DNA of 64,000 nt from Pacificoceanicola sp049803835 (lineage in GTDB: Bacteria > Pseudomonadota > Alphaproteobacteria > Rhodobacterales > Rhodobacteraceae): the NCBI RefSeq assembly GCF_049803835.1, contig NZ_JBNAGK010000004.1, positions 124,001-188,000 of the forward strand, written 5' to 3'. The notes beneath the pieces were generated by a model that made no database searches, was not told the origin of the DNA, and saw nothing but the letters and a program-made list of their open reading frames with translations. Positions 24,302 to 31,781 of the stretch are shown here, piece by piece; position 1 is the stretch's first letter; each line of letters opens with the position of its first letter. The translations under genes and the position numbers were made by a program.

Positions 24302-24462
24302 TCCCAAGCAGAGAGGCTCTCGCTGAAGCCGGGTTGGTGGGTGGGTGCTTTTCGGCGCAGCCGAAACAGGGCACCCAGCGACCCGCATACCCTCCATGCA
24401 CATCCGCATGGACCAATCCCTCGCCTTCCGCCCCCTTCTGCGCTACAGTCAGTCTCGAACCG

Positions 24463-24524
24463 ATGGAGGCACCGATGGACCTGACCCTTTGAACCCCTGA
24501 TCCCTGTCAGTCTTTCAAAGGAGG
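24463..24524 (+). promoter_or_regulatory. Mini-ORF and SD-sequestering hairpin (translational attenuator-like)
   Basis: A GGAGG (24465-24469) precedes ATG 24475, which starts the five-codon frame MDLTL ending in TGA at 24490-24492 (an ATG at 24463 in the same frame gives nine codons). The stop codon lies inside the arm CCTTTGAA (24486-24493), which pairs perfectly with TTCAAAGG (24514-24521). An inner CTGA/TCAG stem (24497-24500 with 24507-24510) extends the helix. The right arm covers half of the AAAGGAGG Shine-Dalgarno of the acetyltransferase gene. A ribosome ending translation at the mini-ORF would melt the helix. Confidence 0.55.
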
Positions 24525-24528
24525 CTCC

Positions 24529-25209
24529 ATGCCCTTCTCCCTCCCTGCTGCGCAGCTTGCGCATCCGATCACCCTTCCCGATGGCACGCTCCACAAGGGC
24601 ACGGTCTATCTCAAAACCGTCATCGACCATCCGCGCATGTCCGTGGGCGATTACACCTATGCCTCCGATTTCGGCGCGGTCGAGGATTGGGCGAGCCACC
24701 TCGCCCCCTACCTTTTCCCCTTCAGCCAGGAACGCCTGACGATCGGCAAATTCTGCCAGATCGCCCACGGCGTGCGCTTCATCGGCTCCTCCGCCAATCA
24801 CGAGACACGCGGCCCGAGCACCTTCCCCTTCGCGGTCTTCGATCCCGAAACGATGCTCGGCTACCAGCCCGACACCCGCGACATGACCATCGGCCATGAC
24901 GTCTGGCTCGGCTACGGCGCGCTGGTCCTGCCCGGAGCAACCATCGGCAACGGCGTGATTGTCGGGGCCGGGTCGGTCGTGCGCGGCACGATACCCGATT
25001 ACGCCGTCGTCACCGGCAATCCGGGCCGGGTGGTGCGGATGCGCTATTCGGAGTCCGAGATCGCCAGCCTCAATCGCCTCGCGTGGTGGGACTGGGCACC
25101 GGAGAAGATCGCCGCGGCAAGGCATCTTCTCGAACGGGGCGACGTGGCCGCGCTTCTGGCCTTCAATGAAAAATATTCTGACGGAAGTGACGTAACGTCC
25201 GGCGACTGA
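24529..25209 (+). CDS. CatB-related O-acetyltransferase (left-handed beta-helix)
   Basis: 226 residues of the xenobiotic acetyltransferase type. Hexapeptide repeats run through MTIGHDVWLGYGALVLPGATIGNGVIVGAGSVV (in pieces: DVWLGYGALVLPGATIG, GVIVGAGSVV), and His91 in GSSANHETRG is the expected catalytic base. The C-terminal LNRLAWWDWAPEKI is a family feature. True CatB enzymes acetylate chloramphenicol; chromosomal relatives of this size often have other acceptors, so I do not claim resistance. A translational attenuator-like leader precedes it, and tandem TGTACnAAA boxes follow it. Confidence 0.85.
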   Translation: MPFSLPAAQLAHPITLPDGTLHKGTVYLKTVIDHPRMSVGDYTYASDFGAVEDWASHLAPYLFPFSQERLTIGKFCQIAHGVRFIGSSANHETRGPSTFPFAVFDPETMLGYQPDTRDMTIGHDVWLGYGALVLPGATIGNGVIVGAGSVVRGTIPDYAVVTGNPGRVVRMRYSESEIASLNRLAWWDWAPEKIAAARHLLERGDVAALLAFNEKYSDGSDVTSGD

Positions 25210-25227
25210 AGCCCCCTGCGTCGGCTC

Positions 25228-25350
25228 CCGGAGGCAAATCTGTACGAAACTCGGCAGGTCTTGTACCAAACCCCGAAACCGCGGCCGAAAGCGGCCGATC
25301 CGGAGGGGGGCAATCTGTACGAAACTCGGGCCGAATCGTACCAAATTCCA
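25228..25350. repeat. Tandem module with four TGTACnAAA boxes
   Basis: Two copies of an approximately 50-base module (25228-25280 and 25300-25350) share CCGGAGG...CAATCTGTACGAAACTCGG. Boxes TGTACGAAA 25241, TGTACCAAA 25262, TGTACGAAA 25316 and CGTACCAAA 25337 are spaced 21 bases within each module and 75 bases between modules. Two-turn spacing suggests protein binding, yet the array lies between two convergent stop codons. The part between modules carries a cggccg-aaag-cggccg hairpin. Confidence 0.65.
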
Positions 25351-25395
25351 GCCTTCCGGTCCCGCGCCGGGGCGAGCCACCCCGTCAAGAAACCG

Positions 25396-25427
25396 AAAGG
25401 GCGGCCCGTTTACCCGGGCCGCCCTTT
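25396..25427. terminator. Bidirectional terminator between catB-like gene and sulP
   Basis: AAAGGGCGGCCCG (25396-25408) and CGGGCCGCCCTTT (25415-25427) form a perfect 13-bp stem with loop TTTACC. A residues lead the left arm and T residues end the right arm, so it can stop transcription from both sides. The sulP stop codon is 5 bases away. Confidence 0.85.
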
Positions 25428-25431
25428 GCAG

Positions 25432-27048
25432 TCAGTGACTTCCGAGAATCCCCGTCCGGACCCCGTAATCCACCGCGACCTGGTAATCCGGGTCGTCATC
25501 GCTGTCGATCATCAGATGCCCGGCCTTGTTCAGCAGCCGGTGGCAGTCTCGGCTGAGGTGGCGCAGCTGGATCTGCTTGCCCGCCGCCTCGAATTTCGCC
25601 GCCACCGCCTCGATCGCCTGCAAGGCGGACTGGTCCACGACGCGGCTGTCGGCGAAGTCGACAATGACCACGGACGGATCGCTATCCGGTTGGAAAAGTT
25701 CGATGAATCCATCCGACGAGCCGAAGAACAGCGGTCCCTGCACCTGATAGACCTTGGCCCCTTCCGGCGTCATGTAGGTCTTGGCATGGATGCGCCGCGC
25801 GTTGTTCCAGGCATAGGCGAGCGCCGAGACGATCACGCCCACGACCACCGCCACGGCGAGGTCTTCCATCACTGTAACGACCGTCACGAGGATGATGACG
25901 AAGGCATCCATCGCGGGCACTTTTGCGAGGATTTTCAGGGAGTTCCAGGCGAAGGTCCCGATCACCACCATGAACATCACCCCCACCAGCGCCGCCAGCG
26001 GAATGAGCTCGATCAGCGGCGAGGCGAAGAGGATAAAAGTCAGCAAAAACAACGCAGCCGAAATCCCCGCGATCCGCGTCCGCGCCCCTGATTTGACGTT
26101 GATCATCGACTGCCCGATCATCGCACAGCCGCCCATGCCGCCGAAGAATCCGGTCACGATATTCGCCGTCCCCTGCGCGATGCACTCCTGCGAAGCGCCA
26201 CCCCGCTTGTTCGTCATCTCGCCCACGAGGTTCAGCGTCAGCAGGCTCTCGATGAGACCGATGGCGGCGAGGATTACCGCATAAGGCACAATGATTTCAA
26301 GGGTTTCGAGATTGAGCGGCACCATCGGGATGTGGAACGGCGGCAGCCCGCCCTTGATCGAGGCCATGTCGCCCACACGCGGCACGTCAAGGCCGAAGGC
26401 AATGACCAGAGCCGCCACGATGCCGATACCCGCCAGCGGCGCTGGTACGATCTTCGTCAGCTTGGGCATACCCCAGATGATGACCATGGTCAGCGCCGTC
26501 AGCCCGAGCATCATGACGAGCGGCATGCCCGACAGCCACGCCCCGCCCCCCGGCGTCCCGGCGGTTCCCGGCACCTTGAACTGGCTCATCTGGGCAAGGA
26601 AAATGACGATGGCGAGACCGTTGACAAAACCGAGCATGACCGGGTGCGGGACCAGCCGGATGAACTTGCCCCACTGCATAACCCCCGCAAAAACCTGCAG
26701 GATTCCCATCAGGACCACCGTTGCGAACAGGTACTCGATGCCATGCTCCGCCACCAGGGCCACCATGACGACGGCCAGCGCGCCGGTCGCGCCGGAGATC
26801 ATCCCGGGCCGCCCGCCGATCAGCGCGGTGATCAGGCCGACAAGGAAAGCGGCATAGAGGCCGACCAGCGGATGCACCCCGGCGACAAAGGCAAAGGCCA
26901 CCGCTTCCGGCACCAGCGCCAGTGCCACCGTCAGCCCCGCAAGCAGTTCGATCCTGAGCCGCGAGGGCGTCAGCTTCTCGTCCGGCAGCAGGGACAAGTC
27001 GGCAAGGTCCAGTCGTCTGGCGAAGCTCGCCAACGGGGTTCGTTTCAT
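25432..27048 (-). CDS. SulP family inorganic anion transporter
   Basis: 538 residues: about 10-12 transmembrane segments followed by a cytoplasmic STAS domain (about 425-530; VVIVDFADSRVVDQSALQAI). The N-terminal ELLAGLTVALALVPEAVAFA and the ISGATGALAVVMVALV segments are SulP/BicA hallmarks. Substrates of the family include bicarbonate, sulfate and dicarboxylates; no carbonic anhydrase or sulfur gene is adjacent to decide. The gene diverges from mtnP across 187 bases holding both promoters. Confidence 0.9.
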   Translation of the reverse strand: MKRTPLASFARRLDLADLSLLPDEKLTPSRLRIELLAGLTVALALVPEAVAFAFVAGVHPLVGLYAAFLVGLITALIGGRPGMISGATGALAVVMVALVAEHGIEYLFATVVLMGILQVFAGVMQWGKFIRLVPHPVMLGFVNGLAIVIFLAQMSQFKVPGTAGTPGGGAWLSGMPLVMMLGLTALTMVIIWGMPKLTKIVPAPLAGIGIVAALVIAFGLDVPRVGDMASIKGGLPPFHIPMVPLNLETLEIIVPYAVILAAIGLIESLLTLNLVGEMTNKRGGASQECIAQGTANIVTGFFGGMGGCAMIGQSMINVKSGARTRIAGISAALFLLTFILFASPLIELIPLAALVGVMFMVVIGTFAWNSLKILAKVPAMDAFVIILVTVVTVMEDLAVAVVVGVIVSALAYAWNNARRIHAKTYMTPEGAKVYQVQGPLFFGSSDGFIELFQPDSDPSVVIVDFADSRVVDQSALQAIEAVAAKFEAAGKQIQLRHLSRDCHRLLNKAGHLMIDSDDDPDYQVAVDYGVRTGILGSH

Positions 27049-27235
27049 CTCGGCAGTCCTTTTCGTTCGCGGCTACGGCCCTACTGCAATGCAGCATGAA
27101 AGGCCACCCCGCGGGACGGACCTGCCCCGAATAGCCAGATTTCCCCCAAGACCGGGTAAACCGGGCAACAACCGCTCTTTCCTTTTGCCCGCCCCCAAGG
27201 CACTTTTCGGCAAGGCAAACGGACGGAGCAGAGGC

Positions 27236-28117
27236 ATGAGCCAGACCATGATCGCCGTGATCGGCGGATCGGGCATCTACGAGATCGACGGATTGGAGGG
27301 CGCACGCTGGCAAGCGGTTGAAACGCCTTGGGGATCGCCCTCGGACGAGATCCTGACCGGGACACTGGGCGGCGTGTCCATGGCCTTCCTGCCGCGCCAT
27401 GGCCGCGGCCATGTGCATTCGCCCACGGACGTGCCTTACCGCGCCAATATTGACGCCTTGAAGCGGCTCGGCGTCACGGATGTCATCTCCGTCAGCGCCT
27501 GCGGCTCCTTCCGCGAGGCAATGGCGCCGGGGCATTTTGTCGTCGTGGATCAGTTCATTGACCGCACCTTTGCGCGGGAGAAGTCATTCTTCGGCTCGGG
27601 CTGCGTCGCGCATGTCTCCGTGGCTCATCCCACCTGCCCGCGTCTTGGCGAGGCCTGCTTCACCGCCGCAAAGGACGCCGGGATCACCGTGCACAAGGGT
27701 GGCACCTATCTTGCCATGGAAGGCCCGCAGTTCTCGACGCTGGCGGAATCGAAGATGTACCGCGAGCACTGGGGCGCGGATGTGATCGGCATGACCAACA
27801 TGCCCGAGGCCAAACTCGCCCGCGAGGCGGAGCTGTGTTACGCCTCCGTCGCCATGGTCACCGACTACGACAGCTGGCACCCGCACCACGGCGAAGTCGA
27901 CGTGACCGAGATCATCAAGGTGCTGACCGGCAACGCCGGCAAGGCGCGCGACCTCGTCCGCCGCCTGCCCGCGCTTCTTGGCGCGGAGCGGGAACCCTGC
28001 CCGCATGGCTGCGACCGGGCGCTGGACTACGCGGTGATGACCGCGCCGGAGAAACGCGCCCCTGCGCTGGTTGCGAAGCTCGATGCGGTGGCCGGCCGCA
28101 TCCTCAACGCGGGATAA
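27236..28117 (+). CDS. mtnP: S-methyl-5'-thioadenosine phosphorylase
   Basis: 293 residues. Cleaves methylthioadenosine to adenine and 5-methylthioribose-1-phosphate. MIAVIGGSGIYEIDGL at the start, PHRGRGH-like LPRHGRGHVHSP, SACGSFREAMAPGHFVVVDQ and TYLAMEGPQFST are the standard phosphorylase blocks, and the base-binding TDYDSW is present. ATG 27236 is the family start. The gene ends eight bases before lysE, and apt follows; adenine released here is the substrate of apt, which explains the cluster. Confidence 0.93.
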   Translation: MSQTMIAVIGGSGIYEIDGLEGARWQAVETPWGSPSDEILTGTLGGVSMAFLPRHGRGHVHSPTDVPYRANIDALKRLGVTDVISVSACGSFREAMAPGHFVVVDQFIDRTFAREKSFFGSGCVAHVSVAHPTCPRLGEACFTAAKDAGITVHKGGTYLAMEGPQFSTLAESKMYREHWGADVIGMTNMPEAKLAREAELCYASVAMVTDYDSWHPHHGEVDVTEIIKVLTGNAGKARDLVRRLPALLGAEREPCPHGCDRALDYAVMTAPEKRAPALVAKLDAVAGRILNAG

Positions 28118-28124
28118 CCCACTG

Positions 28125-28748
28125 ATGTCACTGGACCTCTGGCTGACCTTCGTCGCCGCCTCAACCGCGCTGCTGCTCATCCCCGGGCCGACCGTGCTGC
28201 TGGTGCTCTCCTATGCCCTCTCGAAAGGGCGCAGCGTGGCTCTGGCCTCCGCTGCCGGGGTGGCGACGGGAGACTTTCTCGCCATGAGCCTGTCCCTGAT
28301 GGGCCTCGGAGCGTTGGTGGCTACCTCCGCGACCCTCTTCACCGTGCTGAAATGGGTCGGGGCGGCCTATCTGGTCTGGCTCGGCATCAAGCTGATCCGC
28401 TCCGCGCCGTCGGAAGGTCTGAGACTGCCGAAGGCAGACATCAGCGCGAGAGGTGTGTTCGCCCACAACGCGCTGGTGACGGCGCTGAACCCGAAGAGCA
28501 TCGCCTTCTTCATCGCCTTCGTGCCGCAGTTCATCGTGACGAGCGCACCGCTGCTGCCGCAGTTCGCCATCCTCATCGGCACCTTCGTCAGCCTTGCGGC
28601 GCTGAACGCGCTCGCCTATGCGCTGGCGGCGGACCGGCTGCGGCGGACCATCCAGAGGCCCACGGTCATCACCGGGCTGACCCGCGCCGGCGGGGCCATG
28701 CTGATCGGCATGGGCATTCTGACCGCCACACTCCGGAGGGCGACATGA
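28125..28748 (+). CDS. LysE/RhtB family amino acid exporter
   Basis: 207 residues with six hydrophobic segments. LLLIPGPTVLLVLSYALSKG at the N-terminus carries the family PGP motif, and ALNPKSIAFFIAFVPQF is the conserved middle block. These exporters remove amino acids or homoserine lactone-like compounds. It is placed between the two purine-salvage genes with an eight-base gap and an ATGA overlap, so it is cotranscribed, but a link to purines is not evident. Confidence 0.87.
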   Translation: MSLDLWLTFVAASTALLLIPGPTVLLVLSYALSKGRSVALASAAGVATGDFLAMSLSLMGLGALVATSATLFTVLKWVGAAYLVWLGIKLIRSAPSEGLRLPKADISARGVFAHNALVTALNPKSIAFFIAFVPQFIVTSAPLLPQFAILIGTFVSLAALNALAYALAADRLRRTIQRPTVITGLTRAGGAMLIGMGILTATLRRAT

Positions 28749-29287
28749 CCTTGAAAACAAAGCAGGTTCAGGACTACATCCGCACCATCGTCGATTTCCC
28801 GCACGAGGGGATCCTGTTCCGCGATGTCACCACGTTGTTCGCCGACCCGCGCGGATTTCGCATGGCCATCGACCAGTTGTTGCACCCCTACGCAGGCGAG
28901 CGCTTCGACAAGGTCGTCGGGCTGGAGGCGCGCGGCTTCATCCTTGGCGGGGCCGTGGCTCATCAGCTCTCCGCCGGTTTCGTGCCGATCCGCAAGAAGG
29001 GCAAGCTGCCCGGAAAGGTGATCTCGGAGGAGTACACGCTCGAATACGGCTCGGCGGTGGTCGAGGTGCATGACGACGCGATCCTGCCTGGAGAGAAGAT
29101 CCTGCTGGTCGACGATCTGCTCGCCACGGGGGGCACGGCGGAGGCCGGGATCAGGCTGGTCGAGCGGCTCGGCGGCGAGATCATCGGCTGCGCCTTCATC
29201 GTCGATCTGCCAGACCTTGGCGGACGAAAGCGGCTTGAGGCGATGGGCATGGAGGTGCATGCGCTCTGCGCCTACGAGGGGCTTTGA
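28745..29287 (+). CDS. apt: Adenine phosphoribosyltransferase
   Basis: 180 residues. Condenses adenine with PRPP to AMP. The PRPP loop ILLVDDLLATGGTAEA is intact, as are VVGLEARGFILGGAVAHQL and the flexible loop RKKGKLPG. The ATG overlaps the exporter stop by four bases. It completes the mtnP-lysE-apt operon, recycling adenine from methylthioadenosine. The region after its stop is damaged by low-complexity sequence and the scaffold gap. Confidence 0.95.
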   Translation: MTLKTKQVQDYIRTIVDFPHEGILFRDVTTLFADPRGFRMAIDQLLHPYAGERFDKVVGLEARGFILGGAVAHQLSAGFVPIRKKGKLPGKVISEEYTLEYGSAVVEVHDDAILPGEKILLVDDLLATGGTAEAGIRLVERLGGEIIGCAFIVDLPDLGGRKRLEAMGMEVHALCAYEGL

Positions 29288-29295
29288 GGGGTTTC

Positions 29296-29445
29296 GGGGG
29301 GGGGGGGGGCGGGCCCCCCCCGGTGGGGGGGGCGGGGGGACCCGCACCCCGGGGGCGGCCCCCCCCCCAGATNNNNNNNNNNGGGTGGGGCGCGCCGGGG
29401 GGGGTGGGGGGGTTGGGGGTCCGGGCGCCCCCCCCCCCGACCGGG
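29296..29445. other. Homopolymer-rich stretch with scaffold gap (10 N)
   Basis: Runs of G and C, including single runs longer than ten bases, bracket ten N residues at 29373-29382. The two sides have similar but not matching G/C tracts, as expected from failed polymerase or assembly at a strong hairpin or repeat. The true sequence and length here are unknown, and no gene should be called across it. Confidence 0.9.
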
Positions 29446-29502
29446 TGGCGCTTCCTGCGGAAGCGCCAGCAGGGGCGCTGCCCCTACGGCTCTTCGAGCC
29501 TA

Positions 29503-29533
29503 CCCCGAGGGTATTTGAGGACCAAAGAAGCAG
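29503..29533 (+). repeat. Short dispersed intergenic repeat, copy D
   Basis: Core CCCCGAGGGTATTTGAGGAC followed by CAAAGAAGCAG, the fullest match to the family seen at 2599, 5166 and 21844. It lies between the scaffold gap and the apt/scoB terminator. Confidence 0.65.
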
Positions 29534-29548
29534 AGGGCCTGGAAAAGA

Positions 29549-29582
29549 AAAGCGCCCCGGGTCTGGCGGACCGGGGCGCTTT
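29549..29582. terminator. Bidirectional terminator between apt and scoB
   Basis: AAAGCGCCCCGG (29549-29560) and CCGGGGCGCTTT (29571-29582) form a perfect 12-bp stem with a ten-base loop, flanked by A-rich and TTCTT-rich sequence, so it can work for both convergent operons. Confidence 0.85.
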
Positions 29583-29603
29583 CTTCGGTCTTGGTTCAGA
29601 GGC

Positions 29604-30227
29604 TCAGACGATGGTCGCCTCGGTTGCGGCGCGCAGCTCGTCCTCGGTGACGCCGTCGGCACATTCGACGATCCTGAGGCCGCCTTCGACCACGTCGAGC
29701 ACGCCGAGGTTGGTGATGATGCGGTTGACCACGCCCTTGCCGGTCAGCGGCAGGGTGCATTCCTTCAGCACCTTCGACTCGCCGTGCTTGTTGGTGTGGT
29801 CCATGACCACGACCACGCGGCCAACGCCCGCGACGAGGTCCATCGCGCCGCCCATGCCCTTCACCAGCTTGCCCGGGATCATCCAGTTCGCCAGGTCACC
29901 GTTCTCGGCCACTTCCATGGCCCCAAGGATGGCCGCCGCGATCTTGCCGCCGCGGATCATGCCGAAAGACATGGCGCTGTCGAAATAGGAGGTGCGGGAG
30001 AGCTCCGTGATCGTCTGCTTGCCCGCGTTGATCAGGTCCGGGTCCTCTTCGCCCTCGAAGGGGAACGGCCCCATGCCGAGCATGCCGTTCTCGGACTGCA
30101 AGGTGATGTCCTTGTCACCGACATAGTTGGCCACCAGCGTCGGGATGCCGATGCCGAGGTTCACGTACATGCCGTCTTCGAGTTCCTGGGCGGCCCGCGC
30201 CGCCATCTGGTTGCGATCCCATGCCAT
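29604..30227 (-). CDS. scoB: 3-oxoacid CoA-transferase subunit B
   Basis: 207 residues. The beta subunit carries the catalytic glutamate in LQSENGMLGMGPFP. GIGIPTLVANYV and MDLVAGVGRVVVVMDH are further family blocks. With subunit A it moves CoA from succinyl-CoA to acetoacetate or another 3-oxoacid, allowing ketone-body and PHB-derived acetoacetate to enter central metabolism. I chose ATG 30225-30227, which directly follows the scoA stop; the longer frame overlaps scoA. Confidence 0.93.
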   Translation of the reverse strand: MAWDRNQMAARAAQELEDGMYVNLGIGIPTLVANYVGDKDITLQSENGMLGMGPFPFEGEEDPDLINAGKQTITELSRTSYFDSAMSFGMIRGGKIAAAILGAMEVAENGDLANWMIPGKLVKGMGGAMDLVAGVGRVVVVMDHTNKHGESKVLKECTLPLTGKGVVNRIITNLGVLDVVEGGLRIVECADGVTEDELRAATEATIV

Positions 30228-30228
30228 G

Positions 30229-30933
30229 TTACGCTTCCTCCCGCTTGCGGACGGTCCGCTGTTCAATCCGCTTTTCGTGTTCGCCCTGAATCAGGCGGTG
30301 CACGTAGATGCCCGGCAGATGGATCAGGTCCGGGTCCAGCGAGCCGCGCGGGACGATCTCCTCGACCTCCGCCACGCAGATCTTGCCGCACATGGCGGCG
30401 GGCGGGTTGAAGTTGCGGGCGGTCTTGCGGAACACGAGGTTGCCGGTGTCATCGGCCTTCCAGGCCTTCACGATGCTGAGGTCGGCGAAGATACCCTCTT
30501 CGAGGATGTAATCCTGACCGTTCCAGCTCTTCACTTCCTTGCCCTCGGCGATCACCGTGCCGACGCCGGTCTTGGTGTAGAAACCGGGGATGCCCGCACC
30601 ACCGGCGCGCATGCGCTCGGCCAGCGTTCCCTGCGGGTTGAACTCCAGCTCCAGCTCGCCCGAGAGGTACTGGCGCATGAATTCGGCGTTCTCGCCCACG
30701 TAGGAGGACATCATCTTCTTGATCTGGCGGGTGTCGAGCAGCTTGCCCAGACCGAACCCGTCGACGCCGGCGTTGTTGGAGGCAACGGTCAGATCCTTGA
30801 CGCCGCTCTCAACCAGCGCGTCGATCAGCAGTTCCGGAATACCGCAGAGGCCAAAGCCCCCCGACGCGATCAGCATGCCGTCGAAGAGGATCCCGTCGAG
30901 GGCCTCCTTCGCCGAGCCGTAAACCTTTTTCAT
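30229..30933 (-). CDS. scoA: 3-oxoacid CoA-transferase subunit A
   Basis: 234 residues. DGMLIASGGFGLCGIPELLI is the alpha-subunit CoA-binding signature; GLGKLLDTRQIKKMMSSYVG and the C-terminal VPRGSLDPDLIHLPGIYV are also standard. ATG 30931-30933 has GAGGAG seven bases upstream. It is the first gene of scoAB; scoB starts one base beyond its stop. The subunit pair rather than a fused enzyme is the usual bacterial form. Confidence 0.93.
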   Translation of the reverse strand: MKKVYGSAKEALDGILFDGMLIASGGFGLCGIPELLIDALVESGVKDLTVASNNAGVDGFGLGKLLDTRQIKKMMSSYVGENAEFMRQYLSGELELEFNPQGTLAERMRAGGAGIPGFYTKTGVGTVIAEGKEVKSWNGQDYILEEGIFADLSIVKAWKADDTGNLVFRKTARNFNPPAAMCGKICVAEVEEIVPRGSLDPDLIHLPGIYVHRLIQGEHEKRIEQRTVRKREEA

Positions 30934-31045
30934 GGGATCACTCCTCTGAGTTCCTGACTTGCGGGGAGTTTTCGCTGCGGAGCAGAGGAGAGTCAATGTC
31001 GCCCCAGACCCCTTTGGGCGTTAACATGACCGCCGCCCTCCAAAA

Positions 31046-31071
31046 AAAGCCGCGCGGATCGGCGCGGCTTT
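31046..31071 (-). terminator. Intrinsic terminator after the YkuD gene
   Basis: AAAGCCGCGC (31046-31055) and GCGCGGCTTT (31062-31071) form a perfect 10-bp stem. Read on the minus strand the stem runs into a T7 run (31042-31048), giving a strong Rho-independent terminator 20 bases after the gene. Confidence 0.85.
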
Positions 31072-31092
31072 GGTCGAGCGGGTTCGACAGGT

Positions 31093-31656
31093 TCAGATCA
31101 TCCGGACCTGCGTGCCAATCTCGGTGATGGCGTAGAGTTCCGCGATCTTCTCGTTGTAGAGACCGATGCAGCCGTCCGATGAGGGACGCCCGATCTTGCG
31201 GGTGTCATGGGTGCCGTGGATCAGGTAGGCGGGCCAGTCGAGATACATGGCATGGGTGCCGAGCGGATTGTCGGGGGCGCCGCCCTCGACCGGGTGCCAG
31301 TCCGGGAAACGCTCCATCTGGCTGGCCGTCGGGGTCCAGGTCGGGCCGACCTGCTTGCGCACGATCTGGGTGTAGCCGCGGCGGGTCAACTCGTCGGTCT
31401 TCGGCACGGAGGTCGGATAGACGCGGTAGTCGCTGCCATCCGCGGACCAGTAGTGCAGCGCCCGGCTGCCGGTGTCACAGACGATGCAGCCGACGCCGAG
31501 ACTGTCGAAATGGTCGCGCCAGTCCTGGCTCAGGAAGCTGGAGACATTGCGGCGGATGATCGGCTCCGCCGCCTGTGCGCGAGCGATGGCGGGGGTGAAA
31601 AGCGCAACGCCCGCGCCTGCGATGAGGCCGCGTCGGGAAAGTGTCGTCTGGCTCAT
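31093..31656 (-). CDS. L,D-transpeptidase (YkuD family), Tat-exported
   Basis: 187 residues. An N-terminal twin-arginine signal, TLSRRGLIAGAGVALFTPAI, ends near residue 29. The YkuD catalytic motif is complete: His147 in IHGTHD and Cys163 in SSDGCIGLYN. Such enzymes form 3-3 peptidoglycan cross-links or attach proteins to peptidoglycan in the periplasm. ATG 31654-31656 has GAGGA nine bases upstream. It is short, with no peptidoglycan-binding domain beyond the catalytic one. Confidence 0.9.
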   Translation of the reverse strand: MSQTTLSRRGLIAGAGVALFTPAIARAQAAEPIIRRNVSSFLSQDWRDHFDSLGVGCIVCDTGSRALHYWSADGSDYRVYPTSVPKTDELTRRGYTQIVRKQVGPTWTPTASQMERFPDWHPVEGGAPDNPLGTHAMYLDWPAYLIHGTHDTRKIGRPSSDGCIGLYNEKIAELYAITEIGTQVRMI

Positions 31657-31781
31657 GGTGTGATCCTCTGCTGTCGCCGTGTCGGGCGGACCCAAACACA
31701 TGCCATCAGCAAACAAAAATCACATACGGTTTACCGGATGTAACGACCGCGCGGAGTGGCGGAAAGGCGCCGTGCGGCGCC

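Noticed and set aside
24529..25209. Calling the CatB-like gene a chloramphenicol resistance determinant
   Set aside because: Fold and catalytic histidine match, but most chromosomal relatives have other acceptors; the sequence gives no acceptor evidence.
29296..29445. G/C homopolymer tracts as possible G-quadruplex or phase-variable tract
   Set aside because: They surround an assembly gap and change strand bias abruptly, which points to artefact. Not usable as evidence.
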